Assembly (NCBI GenBank): GCA_944384905.1 | Contig: CALWVE010000032.1 | Location: 1 to 35,016, forward strand | DNA from: an uncultured Clostridia bacterium | GTDB taxonomy: Bacteria; Bacillota; Clostridia; Oscillospirales; Acutalibacteraceae | DNA: 35,016 nucleotides | Direction of reading: 5' to 3' | Shown here: one piece after another, positions 7,779 to 15,809 of the stretch | Layout: each line of letters opens with the position of its first letter | Position numbering within the stretch: the first letter of the stretch is position 1 | Notes under the pieces: generated by a model | Databases searched by the model: none | What the model was told of the DNA's origin: nothing | The model's input: the letters and a program-made list of their open reading frames with translations, nothing else | Program-made: the position numbers and the translations under genes

Positions 7779-8501
7779 TCAGTTGGTTACATACATTTGT
7801 TTATAGGGATTTTTGCTGTTGGGGGTAATCACCGTGAAAGGTGAAGTCAGAATCTCCCGGGCATTGCCACCAAAGTAGGCGCAATATTCATTTACATAGG
7901 TTTCGAGTTCATGCATCTCGTCATCCGTTGGGGGTCGGGAAGTGACCTGCCCGGGGAAACGAATGGTTTCACAGCTGCCGCGCAGAAACATTTTTCCGCC
8001 GTGCATACCGGTACAGGGGAAGTTCCCCACGATCTTTTTGCCGTCTGCATACAGCCCCAAAACAACGATTACGCCGCCGGCTTGGTATTCGCCCAAAAAA
8101 CTGCCGGCTGTGCCGCCGATCACCATCACGGGGATTTTCTCCCGATACGCTTTCATGTGAATACCGGCGCGGTAGCCCGCGTTGCCTTTTACATAGATTC
8201 GGCCACCGCGCATGGCGTAACCTGCCGCATCTCCGATGTTGCCGTGGATAATAATGCGCCCATCGTTCATCGTGTCGCCTACGGCGTCTTGGGCGTTGGC
8301 CTTTACGGTGATTTGTGCGCCGTTGAGATACGCTCCCAAAGCATTGCCGGGAACGCCTTCAATCGTAATTTGGTGTTCTGCCATGCCCGTTCCGATAAAA
8401 CGCTGGCCGCAGCAACCCGTAAGCAGGCAGTCTTCGCCGCAGCGGCGTAATTGCTGGTTTAATTCCCGGTATTCCAAACCGGCTGCATCGATTTGCATCA
8501 T
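7779..8501 (-). CDS. Glutamate synthase GXGXG (C-terminal) domain protein
   Basis: This 240-residue protein matches only the C-terminal beta-helix domain of GltB. The repeating pattern is visible in GVPGNALGAYLNGAQITVKA, GNIGDAAGYAMRGGRIYVKG and GGTAGSFLGEYQAGGVIVVL. In full-length glutamate synthase this domain holds the ammonia channel in place between amidotransferase and FMN sites. Here it is a separate protein, as in archaeal-type enzymes and related Clostridia. It lies 48 bp after the FMN part and 22 bp before glnA. A formylmethanofuran dehydrogenase subunit C-like role also uses this fold, but the neighbours favour glutamate synthase. The Met pair at the start (8501/8498) leaves a one-codon uncertainty, and the ribosome binding site is weak. 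Confidence 0.93.
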   Translation of the reverse strand: MMQIDAAGLEYRELNQQLRRCGEDCLLTGCCGQRFIGTGMAEHQITIEGVPGNALGAYLNGAQITVKANAQDAVGDTMNDGRIIIHGNIGDAAGYAMRGGRIYVKGNAGYRAGIHMKAYREKIPVMVIGGTAGSFLGEYQAGGVIVVLGLYADGKKIVGNFPCTGMHGGKMFLRGSCETIRFPGQVTSRPPTDDEMHELETYVNEYCAYFGGNAREILTSPFTVITPNSKNPYKQMYVTN

Positions 8502-8549
8502 AAGTATACCACACCTATCGTTGAGTCGTTCAAATTTTTTCGTAGAATC

Positions 8550-10055
8550 TTATTCGCCCGCGTGGGAAATTCCCAGAATCTCAAGCTCTTTTTCTGTCAG
8601 TCCGATGCCGCGCAGCATCAACCGGTTGCCGCGAAGGGCTTCGATGGAATTGATGCCCATGCCGCCCATTAGCTCTTTGATTTCATGCTGCCACGCCGCC
8701 ATCAGGTTAACCAGACGCTGACTGCCTACGTCGGGGTTGAGACGTTTGACGAGTTCCGGCCGCTGGGTGGCAATTCCCCAGTTGCACTTGCCGCTTTGAC
8801 AGGTGCGGCACAAATGACAGCCCAGCGCCAGCAGAGCGGCGGTTGCCACATAACACGCATCCGCGCCCAGCGCGATGGTCTTAACCACGTCGGAAGCGCT
8901 GCGGATGCTGCCGCCCACAACCAGCGACACATTGTTGCGGATCCCTTCTTCGCGCAGACGCTGGTCAACGGCTGCTAAAGCAAGCTCAATTGGGATACCC
9001 ACGTTGTCGCGGATCCGGGTGGGAGCCGCGCCCGTTCCGCCGCGGAAGCCGTCGATGGCGATGATATCTGCGCCGCTGCGGGCAATGCCGCTGGCGATCG
9101 CCGCAATATTGTGAACGGCGGCTACTTTTACGATGACGGGCTTTTTATATTCGGTGGCTTCTTTCAGCGAAAAAACAAGCTGGCGAAGATCTTCGATCGA
9201 ATAAATGTCGTGATGCGGCGCGGGGGAGATGGCGTCGCTGCCTTCGGGGATCATGCGTGTACGCGAAACATCGCCTACGATTTTTGTGCCGGGCAGGTGT
9301 CCGCCGATACCCGGCTTGGCGCCTTGGCCCATCTTGATTTCGATCGCCGCGCCGGCGTTTAGGTATGTTTCATGTACGCCGAAGCGGCCGGAAGCCACTT
9401 GAACGATGGTGTTTTTTCCGTAGCAATAGAAGTCTTCGTGCAGGCCGCCTTCACCGGTGTTATAAAGAATACCGAGTTCGGTTGCCGCGCGCGCCAGACT
9501 TTCGTGCGCGTTATAGCTGATGGAGCCGTAGCTCATGGCCGAGAACATCAGCGGCATGGAAAGTTCGATCTGCGGGGGCAGCTCACAGCGCAGGGTGCCG
9601 TCGGGATTGCGTTCGATTTTCCCGGGCTTTTTCCCCAGAAAAACACGGGTTTCCATCGGCTCGCGAAGCGGATCGATGGAGGGGTTGGTTACCTGGGAAG
9701 CGTTGATTAAAATGCGGTCCCAATATACGGGGAACGGCTTGGGATTGCCCATGGAAGAAAGCAGTACGCCGCCACTGCCGGCTTGTTTATAGATTTCTTT
9801 GATCGTATCGTTCTGCCAGTTGGCATTTTCGCGGAACGTGCAATCGCTTTTCACGATTTTCAGCGCATGTGTCGGGCACATCGCCACACAGCGTTGGCAG
9901 TTGACGCATTTCGATTCATCAGCCAGCATCACCCCGTGTTCGGCGTCAAAAGTATGTACCTCGTTGGCACATTGTCGTTCGCATACGCGGCAGAGGGTGC
10001 AGCGGCTCTCATTTCGGATCACTTCAAATTCAGGATAGATAAAATCGATTCCCAT
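8550..10055 (-). CDS. Glutamate synthase FMN-binding subunit with N-terminal two-cluster ferredoxin domain
   Basis: The chosen start (10055, 501 residues) follows gtaaagga and overlaps the upstream stop by one base (TGATG). A start at 10112 would add 19 unlikely residues. Residues 19-29 (CTLCRVCERQC) and 50-60 (CVNCQRCVAMC) are two [4Fe-4S] motifs. From about residue 90 on it is the GltS-like FMN barrel: PLMFSAMSYGSISYNAHESL, GQGAKPGIGGHLPG, SPAPHHDIYSIEDL, GFRGGTGAAPTRIRDN. GCHLCRTCQSGKCNWGIATQ matches the site of the [3Fe-4S] cluster. It reduces 2-oxoglutarate plus channelled ammonia to glutamate. No NADPH-binding GltD gene is in the window, so the built-in ferredoxin may take electrons from ferredoxin or from a partner encoded elsewhere (inference). 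Confidence 0.95.
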   Translation of the reverse strand: MGIDFIYPEFEVIRNESRCTLCRVCERQCANEVHTFDAEHGVMLADESKCVNCQRCVAMCPTHALKIVKSDCTFRENANWQNDTIKEIYKQAGSGGVLLSSMGNPKPFPVYWDRILINASQVTNPSIDPLREPMETRVFLGKKPGKIERNPDGTLRCELPPQIELSMPLMFSAMSYGSISYNAHESLARAATELGILYNTGEGGLHEDFYCYGKNTIVQVASGRFGVHETYLNAGAAIEIKMGQGAKPGIGGHLPGTKIVGDVSRTRMIPEGSDAISPAPHHDIYSIEDLRQLVFSLKEATEYKKPVIVKVAAVHNIAAIASGIARSGADIIAIDGFRGGTGAAPTRIRDNVGIPIELALAAVDQRLREEGIRNNVSLVVGGSIRSASDVVKTIALGADACYVATAALLALGCHLCRTCQSGKCNWGIATQRPELVKRLNPDVGSQRLVNLMAAWQHEIKELMGGMGINSIEALRGNRLMLRGIGLTEKELEILGISHAGE

Positions 10056-11149
10056 CAGAATGCACCGTCCTTTACAGTTACAATGACCGGTTCGCCGCCG
10101 GCAGGCGCCCAAATGTTTTTAGCATCCGGTTCCATCATACGGATTGCAGCTTCTTCGCTGGCAATCAATACTTCGTCGTCCTTTTCGCCCACGACCATGG
10201 AACGCAGCTTCAAGCGATCGTTGAGCGCCATCAGTCCGCCGTTAAAGCCCAGTACAATCGAGAAAGGACCTGTAATCAGCAGGCTGGGGAACAGGGTGCG
10301 CAGATAGAGGTGCTTCTGTTTATCGATTTCATCGGTTTTGTGTTCGATGGTATCCCAGAACGGTGCGGCAATGACGCTGGCCGCTTCTCCCAGGGTGAGC
10401 TTTTGAACACGAACCAGATAATCCATAATATAAGTGATAACTTCCGTGTCGGTTTGCAAGGTACATTTGTAACCGAACATTTCAATAAAGCGACGGTTGG
10501 CGTCGTAAGAAGAGATTTCTCCGTTATGTACGATCGAATAGTCGAGCAAAGTAAACGGATGCGCGCCGCCCCACCATCCGGGGGTGTTGGTGGGGTAACG
10601 GCCGTGCGCCGTCCAGGAATAACCTTCGTATTCTTCCAATTTATAAAATACACCTACGTCTTCGGGAAAACCGACTGCTTTAAATGTGCCCATGTTTTTT
10701 CCGCTGGAAAATACATAAGCACCTGGCAGATCGGTGTTGATTTTCATGACACTGCGGGCCACAAACTCTTTTTCGTCCAGCTGCATCGAAGCCAACGCGG
10801 ATTGAAAAGGCGCCACAAAATAACGCCAGATAATCGGCTCATCGGTAATGGCGGGGATTTTCCGGGTAGGAATGATTTCGGAATGAACGATTTCAAATCG
10901 CTCTTTCAGGAACTGTTCGCATTTTTTCCGTGTGTCGCGGCAATCAAAAAACAGATGCAGCGCGTAAAAATCCTTATATTCTGGATAAATGCCGTAAGCG
11001 GCAAAACCGCCGCCCAACCCGTTGGAGCGGTCGTGCATAGGCTGCATGGCGCGGATAATTTTTTCGCCGGACATTTTGCGGCCTTCTTTGGAAATGACGG
11101 CAGCAATGGCACAGCCGGAGGGGATGCGTACTTGGCCTTCAATTTTCAT
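10055..11149 (-). CDS. Glutamate synthase class II glutamine amidotransferase subunit
   Basis: The protein has 364 residues and corresponds to the N-terminal glutaminase domain of GltB. It opens MKIEGQVRIPSGCAIAAVIS, so the likely catalytic Cys13 would need removal of a 12-residue leader to become the N-terminal nucleophile. Glutaminase motifs follow: SWTAHGRYPTNTPGWWGG, HPFTLLDYSIVHNGEISSY and QTDTEVITYIMD. It splits glutamine to ammonia for the FMN subunit, with which its stop codon overlaps. As first gene of the operon it is preceded by a terminator-bearing leader and a consensus promoter. Class II amidotransferases of other pathways share these motifs, but the adjoining FMN and GXGXG genes settle the role. 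Confidence 0.94.
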   Translation of the reverse strand: MKIEGQVRIPSGCAIAAVISKEGRKMSGEKIIRAMQPMHDRSNGLGGGFAAYGIYPEYKDFYALHLFFDCRDTRKKCEQFLKERFEIVHSEIIPTRKIPAITDEPIIWRYFVAPFQSALASMQLDEKEFVARSVMKINTDLPGAYVFSSGKNMGTFKAVGFPEDVGVFYKLEEYEGYSWTAHGRYPTNTPGWWGGAHPFTLLDYSIVHNGEISSYDANRRFIEMFGYKCTLQTDTEVITYIMDYLVRVQKLTLGEAASVIAAPFWDTIEHKTDEIDKQKHLYLRTLFPSLLITGPFSIVLGFNGGLMALNDRLKLRSMVVGEKDDEVLIASEEAAIRMMEPDAKNIWAPAGGEPVIVTVKDGAF

Positions 11150-11178
11150 ATCCGATTCGTTCCTTTCGGAGAAAATAT

Positions 11179-11238
11179 AAAAAAGAAAGGCGTCCTTCTC
11201 CCGATGGGCATAACCTGCCCGGAAAAATGAACGCCTTT
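11179..11238 (-). terminator. Leader terminator of the glutamate synthase operon
   Basis: On the minus strand the arm AAAGGCGT (11238-11231) pairs exactly with ACGCCTTT (11093-style arm located at 11186-11193) and is followed by CTTTTTT (11179-11185). A smaller stem, gggca with tgccc (about 11206-11220), sits within the loop. The left arm is the loop and 3' stem of the ANTAR-type hairpin at 11225-11246, so the two cannot form together. Confidence 0.85.
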
Positions 11239-11246
11239 GCTCATTT
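11225..11246 (-). promoter_or_regulatory. ANTAR-type hairpin with AAAGGC loop, glutamate synthase leader
   Basis: On the minus strand aaatgagc pairs with gttcattt (8 bp, one G-U), closing the hexaloop AAAGGC at 11238-11233. A at loop position 1 and G at position 4 match the ANTAR recognition rule. It lies at the very 5' end of the predicted transcript. Confidence 0.75.
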
Positions 11247-11252
11247 GCAAGT

Positions 11253-11281
11253 ATTATAGTATAATCTCGTCATTTTGTCAA
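11253..11281 (-). promoter_or_regulatory. Consensus promoter of the glutamate synthase operon
   Basis: On the minus strand TTGACA (11276-11281), a 17-bp spacer and TATAAT (11253-11258) match the sigma-A consensus exactly. The start point falls near 11246, about 97 bases before the first codon. Confidence 0.92.
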
Positions 11282-11352
11282 GTTTAAAAGATGTAATTTT
11301 ATAAATCTGACTTTATTTTGCAAGTTTTTAAAATAAAAATTCAAAAACAGGG

Positions 11353-11381
11353 TTGACAAATGGAAATTTAAGGTGTATGAT
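11353..11381 (+). promoter_or_regulatory. Promoter of the type III glutamine synthetase gene
   Basis: TTGACA (11353-11358) and TATGAT (11376-11381) have a 17-bp spacer. The predicted start near 11388 leaves a leader of about 170 bases. It is divergent from the glutamate synthase promoter, with about 70 bp of AT-rich DNA between the two -35 boxes. Confidence 0.9.
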
Positions 11382-11392
11382 ACAAAGCGTAA

Positions 11393-11408
11393 AAGGCAAA
11401 GGCGTCTT
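11393..11408 (+). promoter_or_regulatory. First ANTAR-type hairpin with AAAGGC loop, glnN leader
   Basis: aaggc (11393-11397) pairs with gtctt (11404-11408), closing the hexaloop AAAGGC (11398-11403). It overlaps the left arm of terminator 1, which starts at 11398. Confidence 0.7.
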
Positions 11409-11441
11409 GGAAGGATTCTCCCCGTCCAATGGCGCTTTTTT
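11398..11441 (+). terminator. glnN leader terminator 1
   Basis: The stem is aaag, bulged g, cgtc, ttgga (11398-11411) against tccaa, bulged t, ggcg, cttt (11425-11438). A 13-base loop and a run of six T (11436-11441) complete it. It excludes the first AAAGGC hairpin. Confidence 0.7.
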
Positions 11442-11470
11442 ATGATTCCCCATCCCTCATTCCAAATCAA

Positions 11471-11492
11471 ACAAAGGCAAAGGCGTCTTTGT
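11471..11492 (+). promoter_or_regulatory. Second ANTAR-type hairpin with AAAGGC loop, glnN leader
   Basis: acaaaggc (11471-11478) pairs with gtctttgt (11485-11492) over 8 bp with one G-U, closing the hexaloop AAAGGC (11479-11484). It shares 14 bases with terminator 2. The segment aaggcaaaggcgtctt is an exact repeat of the first hairpin. Confidence 0.78.
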
Positions 11493-11535
11493 GTGTAACA
11501 AACACACCCACGACGCTTTTGCCTTTTTATTTTTT
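11473..11535 (+). terminator. glnN leader terminator 2
   Basis: aaaggcaaaggcgt (11473-11486) pairs with acgcttttgccttt (11513-11526), 14 bp with one G-U. Inside it gtgtgt pairs with acacac. It ends in TTTTT-A-TTTTTT (11524-11535), only 22 bases before the start codon, so it would shut off glnN unless blocked. Confidence 0.9.
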
Positions 11536-11556
11536 CAGCCAAGAGGAGGCCGTTTT

Positions 11557-13653
11557 ATGGAAACTGTATCTGCGTATTTTGGAAGCCTGGTTTTTGATGA
11601 CAGAGTGATGAAAGCCAGCCTGTCTGCCGATGTGTATCGTTCGCTTAAAAAGACGATTGACGAAGGCGCCAAACTCGATATCGGTGTGGCCAATGCTGTG
11701 GCGGATGCCATGAAAGATTGGGCGGTAGAACATGGGGCCACCCATTATACCCATTGGTTCCAACCGCTTACCGGTATTACCGCAGAAAAACACGACAGCT
11801 TTATTTCTCCTTCGCCCGACGGCGGCGTGATTATGGAATTCTCCGGCAAAGAGCTGATCAAAGGCGAACCGGATGCTTCTTCGTTCCCGTCCGGCGGCCT
11901 GCGCGCCACGTTTGAAGCCAGAGGCTATACGGCGTGGGACCCGACCTCTTATGCTTTTATTAAAGGAAAAACGCTGTGCATCCCCACCGCTTTCTGTTCT
12001 TATGGCGGTGAGGCGCTCGATAAAAAGACGCCGTTGCTCCGTTCCATGGAAGCGCTCAACAAGCAAGCTTTGCGTATCCTGCGCTTGTTCGGCAATGAAG
12101 ATGTGAAATGCGTACGCACTTCCGTGGGTCCGGAACAAGAATATTTCCTGATCCCCAAAGAAATGTACGACCAGCGTCCGGATCTGCGCTTTACGGGACG
12201 CACGCTCTTTGGTGCGAAGTCGCCCAAAGGGCAGGAAATGGATGACCACTATTTCGGCGTGATCAAGCCCCGGGTTGCGGCTTATATGGAAGATCTCAAC
12301 CGTGAACTCTGGAAGCTTGGAATCCTGGCCAAAACCGAACATAATGAAGTTGCCCCTGCCCAGCATGAACTTGCCCCGATTTACAGCACCACCAACATCG
12401 CCACCGACCATAACCAACTGACGATGGAAATGATGCAAAAAATCGCTTCCCGTCATGATCTGGTGTGCCTGCTGCATGAAAAGCCGTTTGCAGGCGTGAA
12501 TGGCAGCGGCAAGCACAACAACTGGTCTATGGCGACCGATACGGGTGTCAACCTGCTTTCTCCCGGCGAAACGCCGTATGAAAATGCTCAGTTTTTGCTG
12601 TTCCTGTGCGCTGTTATCAAGGCTGTGGATGATTATCAGGATCTGCTGCGTCTTTCTGTTGCAACGGCAGGCAACGACCATCGCTTGGGCGCCAACGAAG
12701 CTCCGCCGGCCGTTGTTTCGATTTTCCTGGGCGATGAGCTGAATGCCGTGCTCGAAGCAATCGAAAACAACACACCTTATAACGGGACGCAAAAAACGCA
12801 GATGAAGCTCGGCGTAGATGTCCTGCCGAAATTCAATCGCGATACCACCGACCGCAACCGCACTTCTCCGTTCGCGTTTACAGGCAACAAGTTTGAATTC
12901 CGTATGCTGGGCTCTTCCAACAGCATTGCCTGCGCCAATATCATGCTGAACAGTGCCGTGGCCGAAAGCCTGAAAATTTATGCCGATCGTCTGGAAGGCG
13001 CCGAAGATTTCGAAACCGCGCTGCATGAAATGATCCGCAAGACGATTCACGATCATAAGAGAATCATCTTCAACGGCAACGGATATAACGATAGTTGGAT
13101 TGAAGAAGCCACCCAAAAGCGCGGTTTGCTTAACTACCGCACCACGCCGGATTGCATGCCGCATTTGCTGGATGAAAAGAATGTGAAAATGCTCACCGCT
13201 CAGGGTGTTTATTCCAAGGCAGAACTGGAATCCAGATGTGAAATCATGCTGGAAAACTACTGCAAGACGGTTCTGATCGAAGCCAATACGATGATCGATA
13301 TGGCTCAAACGCAAATCGCTCCCGCTGTAGAAGCTTATACGGCCGAACTGGCAAGATCCGCAGCTTCCAAAAAGGCGCTGGTGCCCTCTCTGGCCTGTGC
13401 TTTTGAGAGCGAACGGGTAGAGAAGCTTTCTTCGCTCGTCGATGCAATTGCTGAGCAGACACAAAAATTGACTGATGCTGTTTCGGATGTCTATCAGGCG
13501 GAAAATACACTCGCTCAAGCGGAACTGATCCGCGACTGTGTGCTTCCGCAAATGGACGCGCTGCGTGCCCCGTGTGATGAGGCCGAAACCCTTACGGCTA
13601 AAAAGTATTGGCCGTTCCCGACTTATGGAGACCTGCTTTTCGGCGTAAGATAA
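11557..13653 (+). CDS. glnN: Glutamine synthetase, type III
   Basis: The protein has 698 residues from the ATG at 11557, after aagaggagg. An upstream in-frame start at 11491 lies inside the leader terminator and is rejected. Length and motifs are those of type III enzymes: [83 protein letters not shown] and [18 protein letters not shown]. It makes glutamine from glutamate and ammonia. This is the second glutamine synthetase of the window, divergent from the GOGAT-glnA operon. Two leader terminators, each overlapping an ANTAR-type hairpin, suggest antitermination by the ANTAR protein at 5937-6518. Enzymes of this class are often induced under nitrogen shortage. Confidence 0.97.
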   Translation: METVSAYFGSLVFDDRVMKASLSADVYRSLKKTIDEGAKLDIGVANAVADAMKDWAVEHGATHYTHWFQPLTGITAEKHDSFISPSPDGGVIMEFSGKELIKGEPDASSFPSGGLRATFEARGYTAWDPTSYAFIKGKTLCIPTAFCSYGGEALDKKTPLLRSMEALNKQALRILRLFGNEDVKCVRTSVGPEQEYFLIPKEMYDQRPDLRFTGRTLFGAKSPKGQEMDDHYFGVIKPRVAAYMEDLNRELWKLGILAKTEHNEVAPAQHELAPIYSTTNIATDHNQLTMEMMQKIASRHDLVCLLHEKPFAGVNGSGKHNNWSMATDTGVNLLSPGETPYENAQFLLFLCAVIKAVDDYQDLLRLSVATAGNDHRLGANEAPPAVVSIFLGDELNAVLEAIENNTPYNGTQKTQMKLGVDVLPKFNRDTTDRNRTSPFAFTGNKFEFRMLGSSNSIACANIMLNSAVAESLKIYADRLEGAEDFETALHEMIRKTIHDHKRIIFNGNGYNDSWIEEATQKRGLLNYRTTPDCMPHLLDEKNVKMLTAQGVYSKAELESRCEIMLENYCKTVLIEANTMIDMAQTQIAPAVEAYTAELARSAASKKALVPSLACAFESERVEKLSSLVDAIAEQTQKLTDAVSDVYQAENTLAQAELIRDCVLPQMDALRAPCDEAETLTAKKYWPFPTYGDLLFGVR

Positions 13654-13710
13654 GTTGGGAGAAAGCCAAAAAGTAAATTATAAGATTGCGATAACCTCAC
13701 GTCGCTTATA

Positions 13711-13748
13711 GGCGGCACGGTTCAAATAAAATGAACCGTGCTGCCTTT
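13711..13748 (+). terminator. Hairpin between glnN and purF, probable terminator or attenuator
   Basis: A 14-bp stem (13711-13724 with 13732-13745, one G-U) is followed only by TTT and GGCGCGTTTT, so termination may be weak. A poor promoter-like pair (ttggga 13655, tataag 13679, spacer 18) lies upstream. The hairpin could therefore end glnN transcripts or attenuate purF. Confidence 0.6.
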
Positions 13749-13785
13749 GGCGCGTTTTATCATTAAAATTGTTTGGAGGATCACC

Positions 13786-15207
13786 ATGAGTATCAGAGAA
13801 GAATGTGGCGTTTTCGGCGTATGGAGCGAACAACCGGCCAAGCTTGCAGATATGTGTTATTACGGCCTGTATGCTCTTCAGCATCGCGGACAGGAAAGCT
13901 GCGGAATCATCGTCAATAACGACGGCCTTTTCTATTCCCATAAAGATTTGGGATTGGTAGGAGAGGTGTTTACGCCCAGCGAGCTTTCCGCTTTTCCGGA
14001 TGGCTGTATGGCGGTGGCGCACGTACGTTACGGAACCACGGGCGCAACAAACCGCAACAATTGCCAGCCTATTGAAGTGAACCATCAAAAAGGACGCATG
14101 GCTTTGGCTCATAACGGGAATCTCAGCAATGCGGCGCAGCTGCGAAGCGAGCTGGAACTTTCGGGCGCGATTTTCCACACCACCAGCGATACGGAAACGA
14201 TTGCTTATATTATTACCCGCAAGCGGCTGCGTACGCCCTCCATTGAAGAAGCGCTTAGTCAGGCCATGAATACGCTCGACGGCGCGTATTCGCTTGTGCT
14301 GATGTCGCCGCAAAAACTGATCTGTGCGCGTGATCCGTATGGATTCCGTCCGCTTTGTTACGGCAAAACACCGGACGGGCTGTATGTGGTGGCTTCCGAA
14401 AGCTGTGCGCTGGCCGCTGTCGGCGCCGAATGGGTTCGCGATGTAGAGCCGGGAGAGATTTTGATTTTTTCGAAAAACGGCGTTGTGTCCAGAAAAGAAC
14501 ATTGCCGCACGCAGAAGAAAAAGCTCTGTATTTTTGAATATATCTATTTTGCTCGTCCGGATTCGGTGATCGATGGGGTTTCCGTGCATGCTGCGCGAAT
14601 CCAAGCCGGAGAAATTCTGGCCGAGACGCATCCCGCTGATGCCGATATTGTGATCGGTGTGCCGGATTCCGGTTTGGATGCCGCCTTGGGATTCAGCCGT
14701 GCATCCGGTATCCCTTACGGTATCGGGCTGATTAAAAATAAATATATCGGCCGCACGTTTATTTCCCCTGGCCAGGAAAGCCGGCTGGATCAGGTGAAAA
14801 TCAAACTCAGCGCCATTCAGACGAGTGTACGCGGCAAGCGTGTGGTGCTGATCGACGATTCCATTGTGCGCGGAACAACCAGCGGGCGGATTGTCCGTCT
14901 TCTGCGCGAAGCCGGGGCAAAAGAAGTTCATATGCGCATCTCTTCGCCGCCGTTTCTGCATCCGTGTTATTATGGAACGGATATCGATTCCCGCGAGCAT
15001 CTGATCGCCTGCAAACACAGCGTAGAAGAAATTGCGCAGATCATCGGCGCCGATACATTGGGCTATCTGCCGGTTGAGCGGCTGTGTGATCTGATTGGCA
15101 GCAACGATTTTTGCAGCGCCTGTTTTGATGGTTCCTATCCTACGGCCATTCCTGCGGATACCCGCAAAGACCGGTTCGAACAGCCGCTGTCTGCCGTTAA
15201 AAAGTAA
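13786..15207 (+). CDS. purF: Amidophosphoribosyltransferase
   Basis: The protein has 473 residues from the ATG at 13786, after tttggagga. It makes phosphoribosylamine from PRPP and glutamine, the first committed step of purine synthesis. MSIREECGVFGVW places the nucleophile at Cys7, so a six-residue leader must be removed. The glutaminase domain (HVRYGTTGATNRNNCQPI, MALAHNGNLSNA) is followed by the PRPP loop VVLIDDSIVRGTTSGRIV. Cysteines in KLCIFEYIYF, HPCYYGTD and NDFCSACFDGSYPT fit the [4Fe-4S] cluster of the oxygen-sensitive B. subtilis-type enzyme. It stands alone here without other pur genes and follows glnN, which makes its glutamine substrate. A strong terminator follows. Confidence 0.97.
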   Translation: MSIREECGVFGVWSEQPAKLADMCYYGLYALQHRGQESCGIIVNNDGLFYSHKDLGLVGEVFTPSELSAFPDGCMAVAHVRYGTTGATNRNNCQPIEVNHQKGRMALAHNGNLSNAAQLRSELELSGAIFHTTSDTETIAYIITRKRLRTPSIEEALSQAMNTLDGAYSLVLMSPQKLICARDPYGFRPLCYGKTPDGLYVVASESCALAAVGAEWVRDVEPGEILIFSKNGVVSRKEHCRTQKKKLCIFEYIYFARPDSVIDGVSVHAARIQAGEILAETHPADADIVIGVPDSGLDAALGFSRASGIPYGIGLIKNKYIGRTFISPGQESRLDQVKIKLSAIQTSVRGKRVVLIDDSIVRGTTSGRIVRLLREAGAKEVHMRISSPPFLHPCYYGTDIDSREHLIACKHSVEEIAQIIGADTLGYLPVERLCDLIGSNDFCSACFDGSYPTAIPADTRKDRFEQPLSAVKK

Positions 15208-15225
15208 GCGAACAGTAAATAAAAA

Positions 15226-15257
15226 AGAAACCGGACGGCAATTGCCGTCCGGTTTTT
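15226..15257. terminator. Bidirectional terminator between purF and the NUDIX gene
   Basis: A perfect 14-bp inverted repeat (15228-15241 with 15242-15255) is flanked by A-rich and T5 tracts and separates two convergent genes. Confidence 0.92.
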
Positions 15258-15267
15258 GCATATTCTT

Positions 15268-15789
15268 TTAGGGGTTGGTTCGGGTTTTCAGCGCGCTTTT
15301 GAATGCCGCCCATACTTCGGGGTCTCTAATTCCCAAAGATTCGGACATTTCGCCGTTTTGGATCATACGGTTTAAGGTTTCTTCCGAAATCCAGCGTACA
15401 TCGCAGGTTTCTCCCGGCTGAAGACGAACGTCTTTCAAATCCACGTCTTTTACCAGAAGATACTCCTCGCCGAGGAAAAACGGTTTGCAGGTTTTGGCAA
15501 ATAGCGTCAGCTCCGAGGGCTGAACCCGGATGCCCGTTTCTTCCTCCAGTTCGCGCACCATGGCTTGTAAACCGGTTTCACCGGCACGCGCATGCCCGGC
15601 AGGATTTTCCCAGCGGTTGGGCATATAGCGCTTTTCCGGCGCGCGTTTGGTGATCAGCAATTCGTTTCGGCTGTTCACGATCCAGACGCCGGTTACCAGC
15701 AAAAATTCGCCGTCTTCAAGCGGCTGGGAACGTTCGTGTACGCGTCCGGTTTTTTCCCGATTTTCATTGTAAATATCGCAAAGTTCCAT
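15268..15789 (-). CDS. NUDIX hydrolase
   Basis: This 173-residue protein starts at 15789 after ctcgaggaac. The NUDIX box is complete: Gly65, Glu71, Arg79-Glu80-Leu81, Glu83-Glu84 and Gly86 (GHARAGETGLQAMVRELEEE). NUDIX enzymes cleave nucleoside diphosphate-linked compounds with Mg2+. N-terminal MELCDIYNENREKTGRVHER and FLLVTGVWIVNSRNELLITKR resemble the MutT/isopentenyl-diphosphate isomerase-like branch (YfcD type). The substrate cannot be read from sequence. It is last in the minus-strand group and starts 20 bp after the Gfo/Idh/MocA stop. Confidence 0.92.
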   Translation of the reverse strand: MELCDIYNENREKTGRVHERSQPLEDGEFLLVTGVWIVNSRNELLITKRAPEKRYMPNRWENPAGHARAGETGLQAMVRELEEETGIRVQPSELTLFAKTCKPFFLGEEYLLVKDVDLKDVRLQPGETCDVRWISEETLNRMIQNGEMSESLGIRDPEVWAAFKSALKTRTNP

Positions 15790-15809
15790 GTAAAGTTCCT
15801 CGAGCGCCG

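Noticed and set aside
11491..11556. Earlier start for glnN ([10 protein letters not shown])
   Set aside because: It lies within the leader terminator and has no ribosome binding site; the ATG at 11557 follows aagaggagg.
11527..13551. A 674-codon open frame opposite glnN, and similar long frames opposite aspS (26101-27939), glpK (29531-31279), purF (13678-15261) and the GH2 gene (20345-21985)
   Set aside because: All mirror well-supported genes and have no family motifs or ribosome binding sites.
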